Shown piece after piece: positions 8,778-18,515 of a stretch of 57,312 bases of DNA. Below the pieces are notes generated by a model that did not search any database, was not told the origin of the DNA, and was given only the letters and a program-made list of their open reading frames with translations. Source of the stretch: Candidatus Siliceabacter maunaloa (GTDB taxonomy: Bacteria > Actinomycetota > Thermoleophilia > Solirubrobacterales > Solirubrobacteraceae); contig JANDLV010000025.1 of NCBI GenBank assembly GCA_024330185.1, positions 1 to 57,312 of the forward strand, in the 5' to 3' direction. A program made the translations under genes and the position numbers. Position 1 is the stretch's first letter. Each line of letters begins with the position of its first letter.

Positions 8778-10151
8778 ATGAGCGCTCAGGCCGCCGCGGG
8801 CCGGGAGGGTCTGGCCGTGGGGATCGCGGAGCGCGAGCGTGCGCTCGAGGTCTTCTTCGAGGCGGAGCAGGCGCCGCTGGCCAGCGCCTGCCACGAGTTG
8901 GCGCGGGCCTTCGCGCGCGGTGGCACCCTGGTCGCCTTCGGCACCGGCGCCGCCGCCACCGACGCGGCCCACGTCGCTGTCGAGTTCATGCATCCGGTGA
9001 TCGTGGGCAAGCGGGCGCTGCCGGCCATCGCGCTGACCAACGACGCCACCGGCGCCGCCCGCGGCGGCAGGCTGGCGGGCGCGGGCGACGTGGCGCTGGC
9101 GATCGCGCACGGGCCGCCCGATCCGGCGGTCGGGCGTTTCCTCGACGGCGCAAGCGAACGTGGCGCGCTCACGTTGGCCTTCGGCGCCGCCGGCTCGGTG
9201 CCCGTGGCCGACCACGGCTTCGCGGTGGCCAGCGAGGATCCGCAGCTCGTGCAGGAGGTCCACGAGACCGCCTACCACGTGCTGTGGGAGCTGGTGCACG
9301 TGTTCTTCGAGTCTCCAGGACTGCTGGACGAGGCGTGCATCACCTGCGGCGACGTGGCGGTGGAGGCCACCGTCGTGGCCGTGCGGGGCGCGACGGCGAT
9401 GGTGGAGCGCGAGGGCGCGCGCGAGGAGGTGGCCGTCGACCTGGTCGCAGACGTGCGCGAGGGTGACCTGCTGCTCTGCCACGCCGGCGTCGCGCTCGAG
9501 CGGCTGGCCGCGGGCGAGGGCGACGAGGGCGCCGACGACCCGAGCGGCTTCCTCTACCCGTTCATGTCCTCCGCCGCGCCCGCGGACCTCGACGCGATCC
9601 TCGCGGACGTGCGCACGTCGAGCGTGCGCAAGGGGCGCGACGCGATCGAGCTGCGCCGTGGCATCGACCTCGACGCCGTCCGTGCGTGCGCGGTGGCGGT
9701 GCGCGAGCGCCTGGACCGCGGCGGGCGGCTGATCGCGTTTGGCAACGGGGGCTCGTCGACCGACGCGCAGGACCTCGCCGCGGACGCGCTGGCGCGCGGC
9801 TGGCCGGCGCTGGCACTGACTGACGACGTGGCGACGGTGACGGCGGTGGGAAACGACGTGGGCTTTCAGAACGTCTTCTCGCGCCAGCTCATCTCGCTTG
9901 CGCGGCCCGCCGACGTGGCGGTCGCGATCACCACGAGCGGCTCGTCGGCCAACGTGCTCGCGGGCCTCGAGGAGGCGCGGCGGCGGACTCTGCTGACGGT
10001 CGGGCTGGCCGGCTATGACGGTGGTCGGCTGGCGGCGCTGGACTGGCTGGACCACCTGTTCGTGGTGGGAAGCGACTACATCCCGCGCCTGCAAGAGGCA
10101 CACGCGACCATCTATCACCTGATCCTCGAAGCGATTGGAGAGGCGCCATGA
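8778..10151 (+). CDS. SIS - HypC-like - SIS fusion protein in hyp operon
   Basis: 457 residues in three parts. Residues ~20-180 form a GmhA-like SIS (sugar isomerase) fold with degenerate motifs (AFGTGAAATDAAHVAVEF). Residues ~187-243 form a HypC/HupF-like barrel starting CITCGDVAVEATVVAV and ending GDLLLCHAGVAL, with Cys187 in the place of the HypC Cys2. Residues ~275-455 form a second, better preserved SIS domain (FGNGGSSTDAQDLAADAL, TTSGSSANVLAGL). Phosphoheptose-isomerase-like genes are known neighbours of actinobacterial hyp genes, but the fused role is unproven. The stop overlaps the hypD ATG (ATGA), so the two are translationally coupled. It probably acts in, or regulates, Fe-ligand assembly. 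Confidence 0.8.
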   Translation: MSAQAAAGREGLAVGIAERERALEVFFEAEQAPLASACHELARAFARGGTLVAFGTGAAATDAAHVAVEFMHPVIVGKRALPAIALTNDATGAARGGRLAGAGDVALAIAHGPPDPAVGRFLDGASERGALTLAFGAAGSVPVADHGFAVASEDPQLVQEVHETAYHVLWELVHVFFESPGLLDEACITCGDVAVEATVVAVRGATAMVEREGAREEVAVDLVADVREGDLLLCHAGVALERLAAGEGDEGADDPSGFLYPFMSSAAPADLDAILADVRTSSVRKGRDAIELRRGIDLDAVRACAVAVRERLDRGGRLIAFGNGGSSTDAQDLAADALARGWPALALTDDVATVTAVGNDVGFQNVFSRQLISLARPADVAVAITTSGSSANVLAGLEEARRRTLLTVGLAGYDGGRLAALDWLDHLFVVGSDYIPRLQEAHATIYHLILEAIGEAP

Positions 10152-11287
10152 GCATGCGTTTCGTCGACGAGTACCGCACCGGTGACGTGGCCCAGCGCCT
10201 CGCCACCCAGATCGCCGAGCTGGTCGAGCCCGGCCGCCAGTACAAGATCATGGAGGTCTGCGGCGGGCACACCCACTCGATCTACCAGCACGGCGTGGAG
10301 GATCTGCTGCCTGACGAGATCGAGCTGGTGCACGGGCCCGGCTGCCCGGTGTGCGTGATCCCGATGGGGCGCCAGGACGACGCGATCGCGATCGCGCAGC
10401 GTCCCGAGGTGATCTTCACGACCTTCGGGGACATGATGCGGGTGCCGGCTTCCAACGGGTCGCTGCTGGACGCCAAGTCGCGCGGCGCCGACGTGCGGAT
10501 GGTCTACTCGCCGCTGGACGCGCTCAAGCTCGCCCGCGACAACCCCGACCGCCACGTGGTGTTCTTCGCGATCGGCTTCGAGACGACGACGCCCTCCACC
10601 GCGGTGACGCTGCTGCGCGCCCGCGCGGAGGGGATCACCAACTTCTCGCTGTTCGTCAACCACGTGACGATCATCCCGGCGATCCGCGCGATCCTTGACT
10701 CGCCCGACCTGCGCCTGGACGGGTTCATCGGCCCCGGGCACGTGGCCACCGTCATCGGCACCCGTCCGTTTCGCTTCATCGCGCGCGACTTCCAGCGCCC
10801 GGTGGTGGTGTCGGGCTTCGAGCCCGTCGATGTGCTCCAGGGCGTCTACCAGGTGATGACCCAGCTTCGCGACGAGCGCTGCGAGGTCGAGAACCAGTAC
10901 AGCCGCGTGGTGCGCGACGAGGGCAACCCGGCCGCGCTGAGGGCGATCGGTCAGACGATGGAGCTGCGCACGACGTTCGAGTGGCGCGGGCTGGGATTCA
11001 TCTCCCACAGCGCGCTGAAGCTGCGCCCCGAGTTCGCCGACTGGGACGCCGAGGTGCTCTTCGACGTGCCCGGCGTGCGCGTCGCCGACCCCAAGGCCTG
11101 CCAGTGCGGCGAGGTCCTCAAGGGCGTCATCAAGCCCTGGGAATGCAAGGTCTTCGGCACCGCGTGCACCCCCGAGCACCCGATCGGGACCTGCATGGTC
11201 TCCAGCGAAGGGGCGTGCGCCGCGTACTACAACTACGGCCGCCACGCCGGCAGACGGCGGCGCGAGGAAGCACCCACGCCCGCGTGA
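10148..11287 (+). CDS. hypD: Hydrogenase maturation protein HypD
   Basis: 379 residues. Fe-S scaffold on which the Fe(CN)2CO unit is assembled with HypC and HypE. Conserved motifs are intact: MEVCGGHTHSIYQHG, HGPGCPVCVIP, GFETTTPSTA, GFIGPGHVATVIG, and the C-terminal CxCGEVLKG, KPWECKVFG, GTACTPEHPIGTCMVSSEG. ATGA overlap with the upstream fusion gene and GTGA overlap with hypE indicate one operon. Confidence 0.95.
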   Translation: MSMRFVDEYRTGDVAQRLATQIAELVEPGRQYKIMEVCGGHTHSIYQHGVEDLLPDEIELVHGPGCPVCVIPMGRQDDAIAIAQRPEVIFTTFGDMMRVPASNGSLLDAKSRGADVRMVYSPLDALKLARDNPDRHVVFFAIGFETTTPSTAVTLLRARAEGITNFSLFVNHVTIIPAIRAILDSPDLRLDGFIGPGHVATVIGTRPFRFIARDFQRPVVVSGFEPVDVLQGVYQVMTQLRDERCEVENQYSRVVRDEGNPAALRAIGQTMELRTTFEWRGLGFISHSALKLRPEFADWDAEVLFDVPGVRVADPKACQCGEVLKGVIKPWECKVFGTACTPEHPIGTCMVSSEGACAAYYNYGRHAGRRRREEAPTPA

Positions 11288-12381
11288 GCGACCGCCCGGC
11301 GCGCACCGAGGAGGAGGTGCTCGACGCGATCGAGCGTCGCCGCCGCCGCCCGGTGCGCAAGCTGCTGGAGGATCGCATCACGCTGTCCCACGGGGCCGGT
11401 GGCAAGGCGACCCACACGCTCGTCGAGGCGCTCTTCCTCGCCGAGCTGCGCAACCCGCTGCTGGAGGCGATGGGCGACAGCGCGGTCTTCGAGGCGGGCG
11501 CCGGCGGGCCGCGGTTGGCGTTCTCGACGGACTCCTACGTCGTCTCGCCGCTGTTCTTCCCCGGGGGGGACATCGGGGAGCTGGCCGTCAACGGCACCGT
11601 AAACGACCTCGCGATGTCCGGCGCCCGGCCGCTCTATCTCTCTGCGGGGTTCATCATCGAGGAGGGCTTCGCCATCGCCGACCTGCAGCGGGTGGTCGCC
11701 TCGATGGGCGCGGCCGCGCGCGAGGCGGGCGTCACGATCGTGACCGGCGACACCAAGGTCGTCGAGCGTGGCAAGGCCGACGGCCTGTACATCAACACCG
11801 CCGGGGTGGGGGTGATGGAGCGCGAGCTCGACCTGTCGCCCGCGACGGTGCGCGCGGGTGACCGCGTGCTGGTCTCGGGGACGCTGGGCGACCACGGCAT
11901 CGCGGTCATGGTCGCGCGCGGCAACCTGGGGATCGAGGTAGACCTCGAGAGCGACACCGCCGCGCTCGCCGGGCTGGCCGCCCACCTGCTCGACGCCGTC
12001 GGCGACGGCGTGCGCTGCCTGCGCGACCCCACCCGCGGCGGCCTGGCGACCGTGCTGGCCGAGCTCGCGCTGGAGACCGAGCTGTCCATCATGATCGACG
12101 AGCCCGCGCTCCCCATCGTTCCCGCCGTGCACGGCGCGTGTGAGATCCTGGGGCTCTACCCCCTCTACATCGCCAACGAGGGCAAGCTCGCCGCGATCGT
12201 GGCCCCCGAGGCCACCGACGCCGCCCTGGCCGCGCTGCGCGCCCACCCGCTGGGCCAGGACGCCGCGGTGGTCGCGGAGGTCCGCCCCGACCCGCCTGGC
12301 CTGGTGCTGCTGGAGACCTCCATCGGCGGCAGCCGCGTCGTCGACATGCTCGCCGGGGACCCGCTGCCGCGGATCTGCTGA
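11284..12381 (+). CDS. hypE: Hydrogenase maturation protein HypE
   Basis: 365 residues with a GTG start overlapping the hypD stop. HypE dehydrates its own C-terminal thiocarboxamide to thiocyanate, the cyanide donor for the hydrogenase iron. The sequence has the PurM-like ATP-binding fold (LSHGAGGKATH, VSGTLGDHGIAVM, LRDPTRGGLATVLAELA) and ends in the required PRIC with terminal Cys. HypA, HypB and HypF are not in the window and must lie elsewhere if the pathway is complete. Confidence 0.95.
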   Translation: MSDRPARTEEEVLDAIERRRRRPVRKLLEDRITLSHGAGGKATHTLVEALFLAELRNPLLEAMGDSAVFEAGAGGPRLAFSTDSYVVSPLFFPGGDIGELAVNGTVNDLAMSGARPLYLSAGFIIEEGFAIADLQRVVASMGAAAREAGVTIVTGDTKVVERGKADGLYINTAGVGVMERELDLSPATVRAGDRVLVSGTLGDHGIAVMVARGNLGIEVDLESDTAALAGLAAHLLDAVGDGVRCLRDPTRGGLATVLAELALETELSIMIDEPALPIVPAVHGACEILGLYPLYIANEGKLAAIVAPEATDAALAALRAHPLGQDAAVVAEVRPDPPGLVLLETSIGGSRVVDMLAGDPLPRIC

Positions 12382-12455
12382 GCGGGGCCGCGGTTCGGGT
12401 TTAGGGCGCACGGCTCCGCAGGAACAACACCAGGAACGATACGGGGAGGCCCGAG

Positions 12456-13373
12456 ATGGAACGCGTACGGTTGATGACCTGGTGTCGGACGTGTGTGAGC
12501 GGGGTGCAGTTGCCGGCGTTCGCTGCCGCGGAGGGGGGTCTGTTCGCGGAGCGGGGGCTCGAGGTCGAGTTCGTCGACTGTGCTCGCGCGACGGACTACA
12601 CGCTGGAGGGCTTCGCGGTGCGGCCCAAGGCGGTGGCGTCGGGGTACGCGGACTTCGCGTTCACGGCGGTTCCCTACGTGCTGGCCGCTCAGACCGAGCT
12701 GGACGGGGGGCTCGGGGCCCGCTTCGTGGCGGTGTCCCATCAGCGCAACCCGATCGCCGCGATCGTGCGCGACGACTCCCGGTTCCAGGTTCCCGCCGAT
12801 CTTCAGGGCGCGCGGGCGGCGCGGTGGAGCATGCCGTGGTTCGCGCAGGAGTACCTGGGTGCGATGTCCTTCATGGGTCTCGATCCGCCGGTGTTGGTGG
12901 ATGGCCCCGACCCCGACGCGCAACTGCTGCGCGGTGAGGTCGACGTGATCCCGACGTGGATGGACATGACCCTCTACCGCGCCGAGAAGGGCTACGCGGT
13001 GCATCCGATCGCACTTGACATCGAGACCTACTCGACCGGCCTGCTGGCGGCCGACCGCCTCCCGCTCGACCTCGTGACGCGGATGCGCGACGCGTTCGTC
13101 GCCGGCCACCAGCTCCAGCTCGACCAGCCGGAGCTCGGGCTCGCGGCCTTCCGCCGCCGCTTCCCCAAGGTCTCCGAGCAGCACATCCGTGACAACTGGG
13201 CGCTGTACGAGCCCTACGCCTTCGACGGCGACGCACCGGGAGCGATGCACGCCGACCGCTGGGGGGCCACCATCGAGCACACCGCCGCGACCCACGGCCT
13301 CTCCGCGTTCGCCGCCGAGCAGGTCTACCGCCCGGAGCTGCTCGCGCCCGCGGTCGAGTACGCATCCGCGTAG
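12456..13373 (+). CDS. NMT1/THI5-like substrate-binding protein without signal peptide
   Basis: 305 residues. The NMT1-type periplasmic-binding fold is suggested by VSGVQLPAFAAAEGGLFAERGLEVEF and GYADFAFTAVPYVL. Proteins of this family bind pyrimidine precursors, taurine or alkylsulfonates, or act as enzymes. Here the N-terminus (MERVRLMTWCRTCVSG) has no signal peptide or lipobox, so it is likely cytoplasmic. GGGGAGG precedes the ATG. The gene follows hypE by 74 bp and may belong to the same transcript; a link to hydrogenase biology is only inferred from position. Substrate unknown. Confidence 0.7.
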   Translation: MERVRLMTWCRTCVSGVQLPAFAAAEGGLFAERGLEVEFVDCARATDYTLEGFAVRPKAVASGYADFAFTAVPYVLAAQTELDGGLGARFVAVSHQRNPIAAIVRDDSRFQVPADLQGARAARWSMPWFAQEYLGAMSFMGLDPPVLVDGPDPDAQLLRGEVDVIPTWMDMTLYRAEKGYAVHPIALDIETYSTGLLAADRLPLDLVTRMRDAFVAGHQLQLDQPELGLAAFRRRFPKVSEQHIRDNWALYEPYAFDGDAPGAMHADRWGATIEHTAATHGLSAFAAEQVYRPELLAPAVEYASA

Positions 13374-13377
13374 CCAT

Positions 13378-13800
13378 CTACAGCGTTCCCGCCTGGGCGA
13401 GCCAGCGTGAGTCGAAGCTGAGGACGGTGAGTTCGGCGAGGATGTCGTAGTCGCGGTCGTAGTGCAGAACGCCGGCGCGATTGATGTGCGCGCACGCGGC
13501 GATCAAGAGATCAGACGGCGAGGCGCTGCGGTGATGGCCCCGGCTTGCGAGGTCTCGCTGCGCCGCGAGGGCGGCCTGCTCGACATCGGTGTCGATGGAC
13601 ATGAACGGGAGCTCCAGCAGGTCGACGAGAAGCTCCTGGTGGTGTGCGGCGCCGCGAGCTGACCAGCCGGCCTCCAGCAGGAAGGGGACGCACACCGCGA
13701 GCTCGCCATACTCGACCGTTGTGGCGATCTCGGCGCGGCGGCCGTCGGGTAGTGAGGCGCAGTCTAGGCGCGCCCACGCGGAGTTGTCGAGGAGGAGCAC
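13378..13800 (-). CDS. PIN-domain toxin (VapC-like)
   Basis: 140 residues with a GTG start. Predicted Mg-dependent ribonuclease: the N-terminal acidic motif LLLDNSAW, a central Glu (FLLEAG), and the later acids in SPSDLLIAACA and HYDRDYDIL fit the PIN active site. It lies 2 bp downstream of a small antitoxin-like gene, so the two should be co-transcribed and co-translated. It ends 4 bp from the stop of the convergent NMT1-like gene. Confidence 0.85.
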   Translation of the reverse strand: MLLLDNSAWARLDCASLPDGRRAEIATTVEYGELAVCVPFLLEAGWSARGAAHHQELLVDLLELPFMSIDTDVEQAALAAQRDLASRGHHRSASPSDLLIAACAHINRAGVLHYDRDYDILAELTVLSFDSRWLAQAGTL

Positions 13801-13802
13801 GG

Positions 13803-14069
13803 CTAGGCCTCAAGACCCAGGCGCTTGACGCGATCGGCTGCGTCAGGATCCTGGTTGAGCGAGCGCTCGCGAACACGGGCGGCCAGCCTCCGGCGGGATG
13901 CCTGACCGGATGGGGAGACTCGCCTCAGTCGCTCGAGCCGCGCTCGCGCTCCCTCCTCGACGAGACCGCCTAGCCCGGGACGCCGGCCCTCGAGAGTCGC
14001 TACCTCGTCGATGAGGGCGGCACGCTCCGGGGTGAGCGTGACCATCTGGCGGGGGTGGCGCGTCGGCAC
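13803..14069 (-). CDS. Antitoxin partner of the PIN toxin (VapB-like)
   Basis: About 88 residues from a GTG at 14069, or 80 from the ATG at 14045. The start MVTLTPERAALIDEVATLEG looks like a small DNA-binding/antitoxin N-terminus, and the C-terminal half is Arg-rich, as expected for wrapping a toxin. The promoter at 14077-14106 places transcription start almost on the GTG at 14069, suggesting a leaderless mRNA. Family assignment rests mainly on its place directly before the PIN gene. Confidence 0.65.
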   Translation of the reverse strand: MPTRHPRQMVTLTPERAALIDEVATLEGRRPGLGGLVEEGARARLERLRRVSPSGQASRRRLAARVRERSLNQDPDAADRVKRLGLEA

Positions 14070-14076
14070 GAGAGGC

Positions 14077-14106
14077 AGTGTAGCACCTTGTTGCACTGCC
14101 GTCCAA
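14077..14106 (-). promoter_or_regulatory. Promoter of the VapBC-like pair
   Basis: On the minus strand TTGGAC (14101-14106), an 18-bp spacer and TACACT (14077-14082) form a sigma70-like promoter. Transcription would begin about 14070, adjoining the GTG at 14069. Confidence 0.5.
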
Positions 14107-14261
14107 ACGCGCTGTGTGTCCCACCCTCGGAAGCGATGCCCCGCATCCCGGGAGAAGGCCTCGAGCCAGCGAGATCCTCTACAGGAGAAGGATGCCGCCG
14201 TCGAGCTCCGACGGGCCGGCTTGGAGGCCGAGCGAGACGGAGCGCGTCCGCTTCGCAGCGG

Positions 14262-15388
<1,127 letters not shown>

Positions 15389-15392
<4 letters not shown>

Positions 15393-15988
15393 GAGGCTGG
15401 TCCTGCCGTGGGGCCGTCCACAGTGCTTCGTCTCTGGCGGTAGGCACGCATCTTCGCGCGGCTGCCGCACACGGCCATCTCGCACCACGTGCCCGAACCG
15501 CTGGGTGAGCGGTCGTAGAACGACCACTGGCAGTCGGCGTTCGCGCACGCCTTCAAGCGCTGCCAGGAGCCATCGATCATCGCGAGCAGGACGGTCGAGG
15601 CGATCATGCCGAACCCTCCCCGAGCGCCGCTGGTGCACGGTTCGATGGCGGGCCTCGCGTCGGGGCCCAGGTGCGCACGCAGGCCGGCGTCCCCGACGAT
15701 CCGGTTGAACACCTCGACGGCCTGAGCGTTGGGCCTCCCGGTGGTGTTCGCCAGCATGAGGCCCCGCAGCGACTCGCGGAGATCGACGGCGTCGCGGAGA
15801 TCGTCCACGGTCAACGCATGGTCGCGTTCGAGCAGCCGGCGGGCGCTCAGCCAGCGGCGCAGCAGATCAGGACTCGCAAGTCTCTCCTGACGGTAGAGCA
15901 GCTTCGTCGTGTTGACGTAGTCCTGCACGAGGGCCAAGGGGGGTGGCGCCGGCTTCTTGGCGACCTCGTATCTCGCCTCGTCGGCCAC
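15389..15988 (-). CDS. CGNR zinc-finger transcriptional regulator
   Basis: 199 residues with a GTG start. N-terminal ABATE-like ligand domain (ALVQDYVNT ... LRRWL) and C-terminal CGNR zinc finger: CANADCQWSFYDRS, WCEMAVCGSRAKMRAYRQRR, here CGSR instead of CGNR. It is divergent from the SpeD-like biosynthetic cluster; paired GTTACC/GGTAAY repeats fill the intergenic region, so it is the natural candidate regulator of that cluster and of itself. Its stop overlaps the GTG of the HD-GYP gene, so both may share a transcript. Confidence 0.85.
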
Positions 15989-15997
15989 GGGCGAAAA

Positions 15998-16061
15998 GTT
16001 ACCAGTTTGCGGCTTTAGGCGGTAATCATCTCGTTACCTGGAGAGAGCGGAAGGGGGTAAC
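15998..16061. promoter_or_regulatory. Candidate operator: two GTTACC-N17-GGTAAY inverted repeats
   Basis: GTTACC at 15998-16003 pairs with GGTAAT at 16021-16026, and GTTACC at 16033-16038 pairs with GGTAAC at 16056-16061. Both pairs have exactly 17 bp between the arms and are offset by 35 bp. The array lies in the 124-bp divergent gap between the CGNR regulator and the SpeD-like gene. Confidence 0.65.
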
Positions 16062-16112
16062 GTGAGATCCCGTCCAGAAGGCGCTCCCGACAACCCAGGA
16101 AAGGCAGAGCAG

Positions 16113-16532
16113 ATGGCCGAGGCCCCGGAGACCGTGGCGGCATGTGGCGATGGAGTGATCGGCCGGATGGTGTGCGTCGATTACGGCGGATGCGACGCGC
16201 TCGACGTGCTCTGCGACGAGCAGACCCTCAAGGGGGTGATGGACAGGCTCTGCGAGGAGATCGGCATTCGCGTGATCTCAAACGCGTCGAACAGCTTCGG
16301 CCCGGGCGCCGGCGTCACGTCGGTCAACGTGCTGGCCACCTCGTCGCTGAGCGTGCACACCTGGCCGGAGCTGGGCACCGCATGCGTCGACCTGTTCTCG
16401 TGCAGGACCGACTTCGAGGACGAGTTCGTCGATCGCTTCTTCGCCGACGCGTTCGGCGCGACGAGCAGCGCCCGTACCGGCTTCGACCGGGTGCAGCCCG
16501 CCCGCACTCCCGGCACCGCCCGCGCCCGATGA
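16113..16532 (+). CDS. S-adenosylmethionine decarboxylase-like (SpeD fold) pyruvoyl enzyme
   Basis: 139 residues from the ATG at 16113, preceded by AGGAAAGG; an upstream GTG at 16062 is possible. The fold motif is GAGVTSVNVLATSSLSVHTWPELG. In SpeD this reads AESHISIHTWPE: the Ser that becomes the pyruvoyl group (Ser77), the His of HTWPE (His82) and Cys97 are kept, but E-S-H is T-S-S. SpeD homologues that decarboxylate arginine or ornithine instead of AdoMet are known, so the substrate here is open. It leads a tightly coupled operon that has no spermidine synthase, which argues against routine polyamine synthesis. The stop overlaps the next start (ATGA). Confidence 0.8.
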   Translation: MAEAPETVAACGDGVIGRMVCVDYGGCDALDVLCDEQTLKGVMDRLCEEIGIRVISNASNSFGPGAGVTSVNVLATSSLSVHTWPELGTACVDLFSCRTDFEDEFVDRFFADAFGATSSARTGFDRVQPARTPGTARAR

Positions 16533-17698
16533 CGCCCACCGGCGCGCTCCAGGTGAAGCCGAGCAGGCGGATCGCCCTGGTCAGGGAGACCCTGCCGGAC
16601 GAGGCGCGCGCCCTGCTGCTGCCCGACGAGGTCCGCCAGCTCTGCGAGGCGTCGCTCGAGGTGCTGGTCGAGCGGGGTCTCGGCGAGCGTGCAGGGGTAA
16701 CAGATGAGAGCTACCGTGCCGCCGGAGCGCAACTGGTTTCACGGGACGAGGCGTGGGGGGCCGGCAGGCTCGTTGCGAAGTACAAGGCGCCCACGCCCCG
16801 GGAGTACCGGTTCCTGCGGCCCGACATGACCCTGGCCGCCTTCCTGCACGCCGAAGGTGAGCCGGGACTCGCCGCGGCGCTGTGCGAGGCGGGCACGACC
16901 GCCTACTCCTACGAGCTGTTCGGGAGCAGCGATGGGAGCTTTCCGATCTCGGTGGTGAACTCCGAGATCAGCGGCAAGCTGGCCGTGCTGTACGGCGCCT
17001 ATCACCTGCAGAGCCACCTCGGTGGCAGCGGCGTCCTGCTTGCTGACGTGGCCGCAGTCAAGCCCGCGAGGGTCGTGGTGATCGGACATGGCAACGCCGG
17101 TGGGGCGGCCGCACGGACCGCGCTCGCGTTGGGAGCCGACGTCGTCGTCCTGGGGACCAGCACCGAGCGGCTGCGGCGCTTCCAGGGGACGGTGGGTTCG
17201 TCGGTCCGCTGCCGGCTGTCCTCCCCCGAGGCCGTTGCCGAGGAGGTGCCACAGGCCGACCTGGTCATCGGGGCGATCCTGATATCGACGCACGAGACAC
17301 CGCCTGTGGTACCGGCTTCGCTCGTCGCGCAGATGCGGCCCGGTTCGGTGATCGTCGACGTCACGTGCGGATACGGGCCGGGCTACCTGCCGACGTTCGA
17401 CCGCTGCACGACCCACAGCGAGCCGATGTTCGAGCGACACGGGGTCCTTCATTGCAAGCTGGATGGCATGCCGGCCGCCGTTCCGCGCACGGCGACGGCA
17501 GCATTCAGTCCGCATCTTGCGCCCTACCTGGTGCGCCTTGCCCGCGACGTCTACGAGGGCGTGCCCGATCCCACGTCCCGCGCCGGGCTGGTCGCCCACG
17601 GCGGTCGCCTGGTCCATCCGGAGGTCATCCGGGTTCTTGACGCCGCGTGCCCCAAGGCACCGGACGTGCCCGGTGCCGCCGCTCTGGCCCAGGCATGA
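16529..17698 (+). CDS. Alanine dehydrogenase/PNT-family NAD(P)-dependent dehydrogenase
   Basis: 389 residues. The family N-domain (RIALVRETLPDEARALLLP, KYKAPTPREYRFLRPDM) is followed by a Rossmann domain (VVVIGHGNAGGAAARTALALGADVVVLG) and the AlaDH-like tail THSEPMFERHGVLHCKLDGM and AVPRTATAAFSPHLAPYL. The family includes alanine dehydrogenase, N5-(carboxyethyl)ornithine synthase and saccharopine dehydrogenase, which make or break C-N bonds between amines and keto acids. Between a decarboxylase and a methyltransferase, a reductive-condensation role is plausible but inferred. ATGA overlaps on both sides show tight coupling. Confidence 0.75.
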   Translation: MTPTGALQVKPSRRIALVRETLPDEARALLLPDEVRQLCEASLEVLVERGLGERAGVTDESYRAAGAQLVSRDEAWGAGRLVAKYKAPTPREYRFLRPDMTLAAFLHAEGEPGLAAALCEAGTTAYSYELFGSSDGSFPISVVNSEISGKLAVLYGAYHLQSHLGGSGVLLADVAAVKPARVVVIGHGNAGGAAARTALALGADVVVLGTSTERLRRFQGTVGSSVRCRLSSPEAVAEEVPQADLVIGAILISTHETPPVVPASLVAQMRPGSVIVDVTCGYGPGYLPTFDRCTTHSEPMFERHGVLHCKLDGMPAAVPRTATAAFSPHLAPYLVRLARDVYEGVPDPTSRAGLVAHGGRLVHPEVIRVLDAACPKAPDVPGAAALAQA

Positions 17699-18513
17699 CG
17701 ACTACGGCGACGACGGCGACGCACACCGCCCGCGCGATCGGTTACCGCGAGCGAGCGGAGCTCTATCCGCTTGAGCACTGCGACACGGTTGATCAGCCGT
17801 TCCTTGCCGCGCTTGCGCGTGCTGCCGACGGCCCGGTGCTGGAGGTGCCGTGTGGCTGCGGGCGCAACCTGGCGCTGCTCGCCTCCACGGGCCGGCGGGT
17901 GACCGGCATGGACCTCGAGCCCGAGATGGTCAGGGCCGCTATGCGCGCAGTCGGCGCCACGTCGGGCATCCAGGTCGTCGACGGCGACATGCGGTCGTTC
18001 ACGTTGAGGGAGCGGCCCGCGCTCATCCTCGTCCCGCGCGAGGCGTTCCAGCTCCTCCCGACCTACGCCGATGCCCTGCGCGCCCTGCGTCGCTTCCGAG
18101 ACCAGCTTCGTCCGGGCGGCACGGTGATGCTCGACCTCGCGACGTTCGCGGTCGGTGCCCGGCACGAGCAGCACCTCCACCCGTCCTACTTCGACCCGCG
18201 AGTCCGCGACGCGCGCCTGGTGCGCGATTGGGTGCGCGAGACGGCGGACGGGCAGCTCGAACGCTGGCATCGCCAGCAGGAGGCCCCGGAGGCCGTCACG
18301 ATCGGCTACCGCTACGAGGTCCGGCGCGCGGGTGGCCCGAGCGAGGCGAGCGAGGCGAGCATCCGTCTGCTGCGCTACCCGAAGGAGCGGGTGATCGCGC
18401 TGCTCGCGGAGTCCGGGCTGCGAGCACGCAGCCTGCTGGGTGACTACGAGGGGCGCAGCCACCGCGAGGGCTCGCCGCGGCTGATAGTGCTGGCGACCGG
18501 CGCTGAGGCCTGA
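17695..18513 (+). CDS. Class I SAM-dependent methyltransferase
   Basis: 272 residues. The AdoMet-binding motif I is VLEVPCGCGRNLALLASTGRRVTGMDL, with a later VDGDM and LRPGGTVMLDL. It overlaps the dehydrogenase gene by ATGA and is 2 bp from the amidotransferase gene, so it is part of the same pathway. Target (N, O or C) cannot be told from sequence. Confidence 0.85.
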   Translation: MTTTATTATHTARAIGYRERAELYPLEHCDTVDQPFLAALARAADGPVLEVPCGCGRNLALLASTGRRVTGMDLEPEMVRAAMRAVGATSGIQVVDGDMRSFTLRERPALILVPREAFQLLPTYADALRALRRFRDQLRPGGTVMLDLATFAVGARHEQHLHPSYFDPRVRDARLVRDWVRETADGQLERWHRQQEAPEAVTIGYRYEVRRAGGPSEASEASIRLLRYPKERVIALLAESGLRARSLLGDYEGRSHREGSPRLIVLATGAEA

Positions 18514-18515
18514 CC

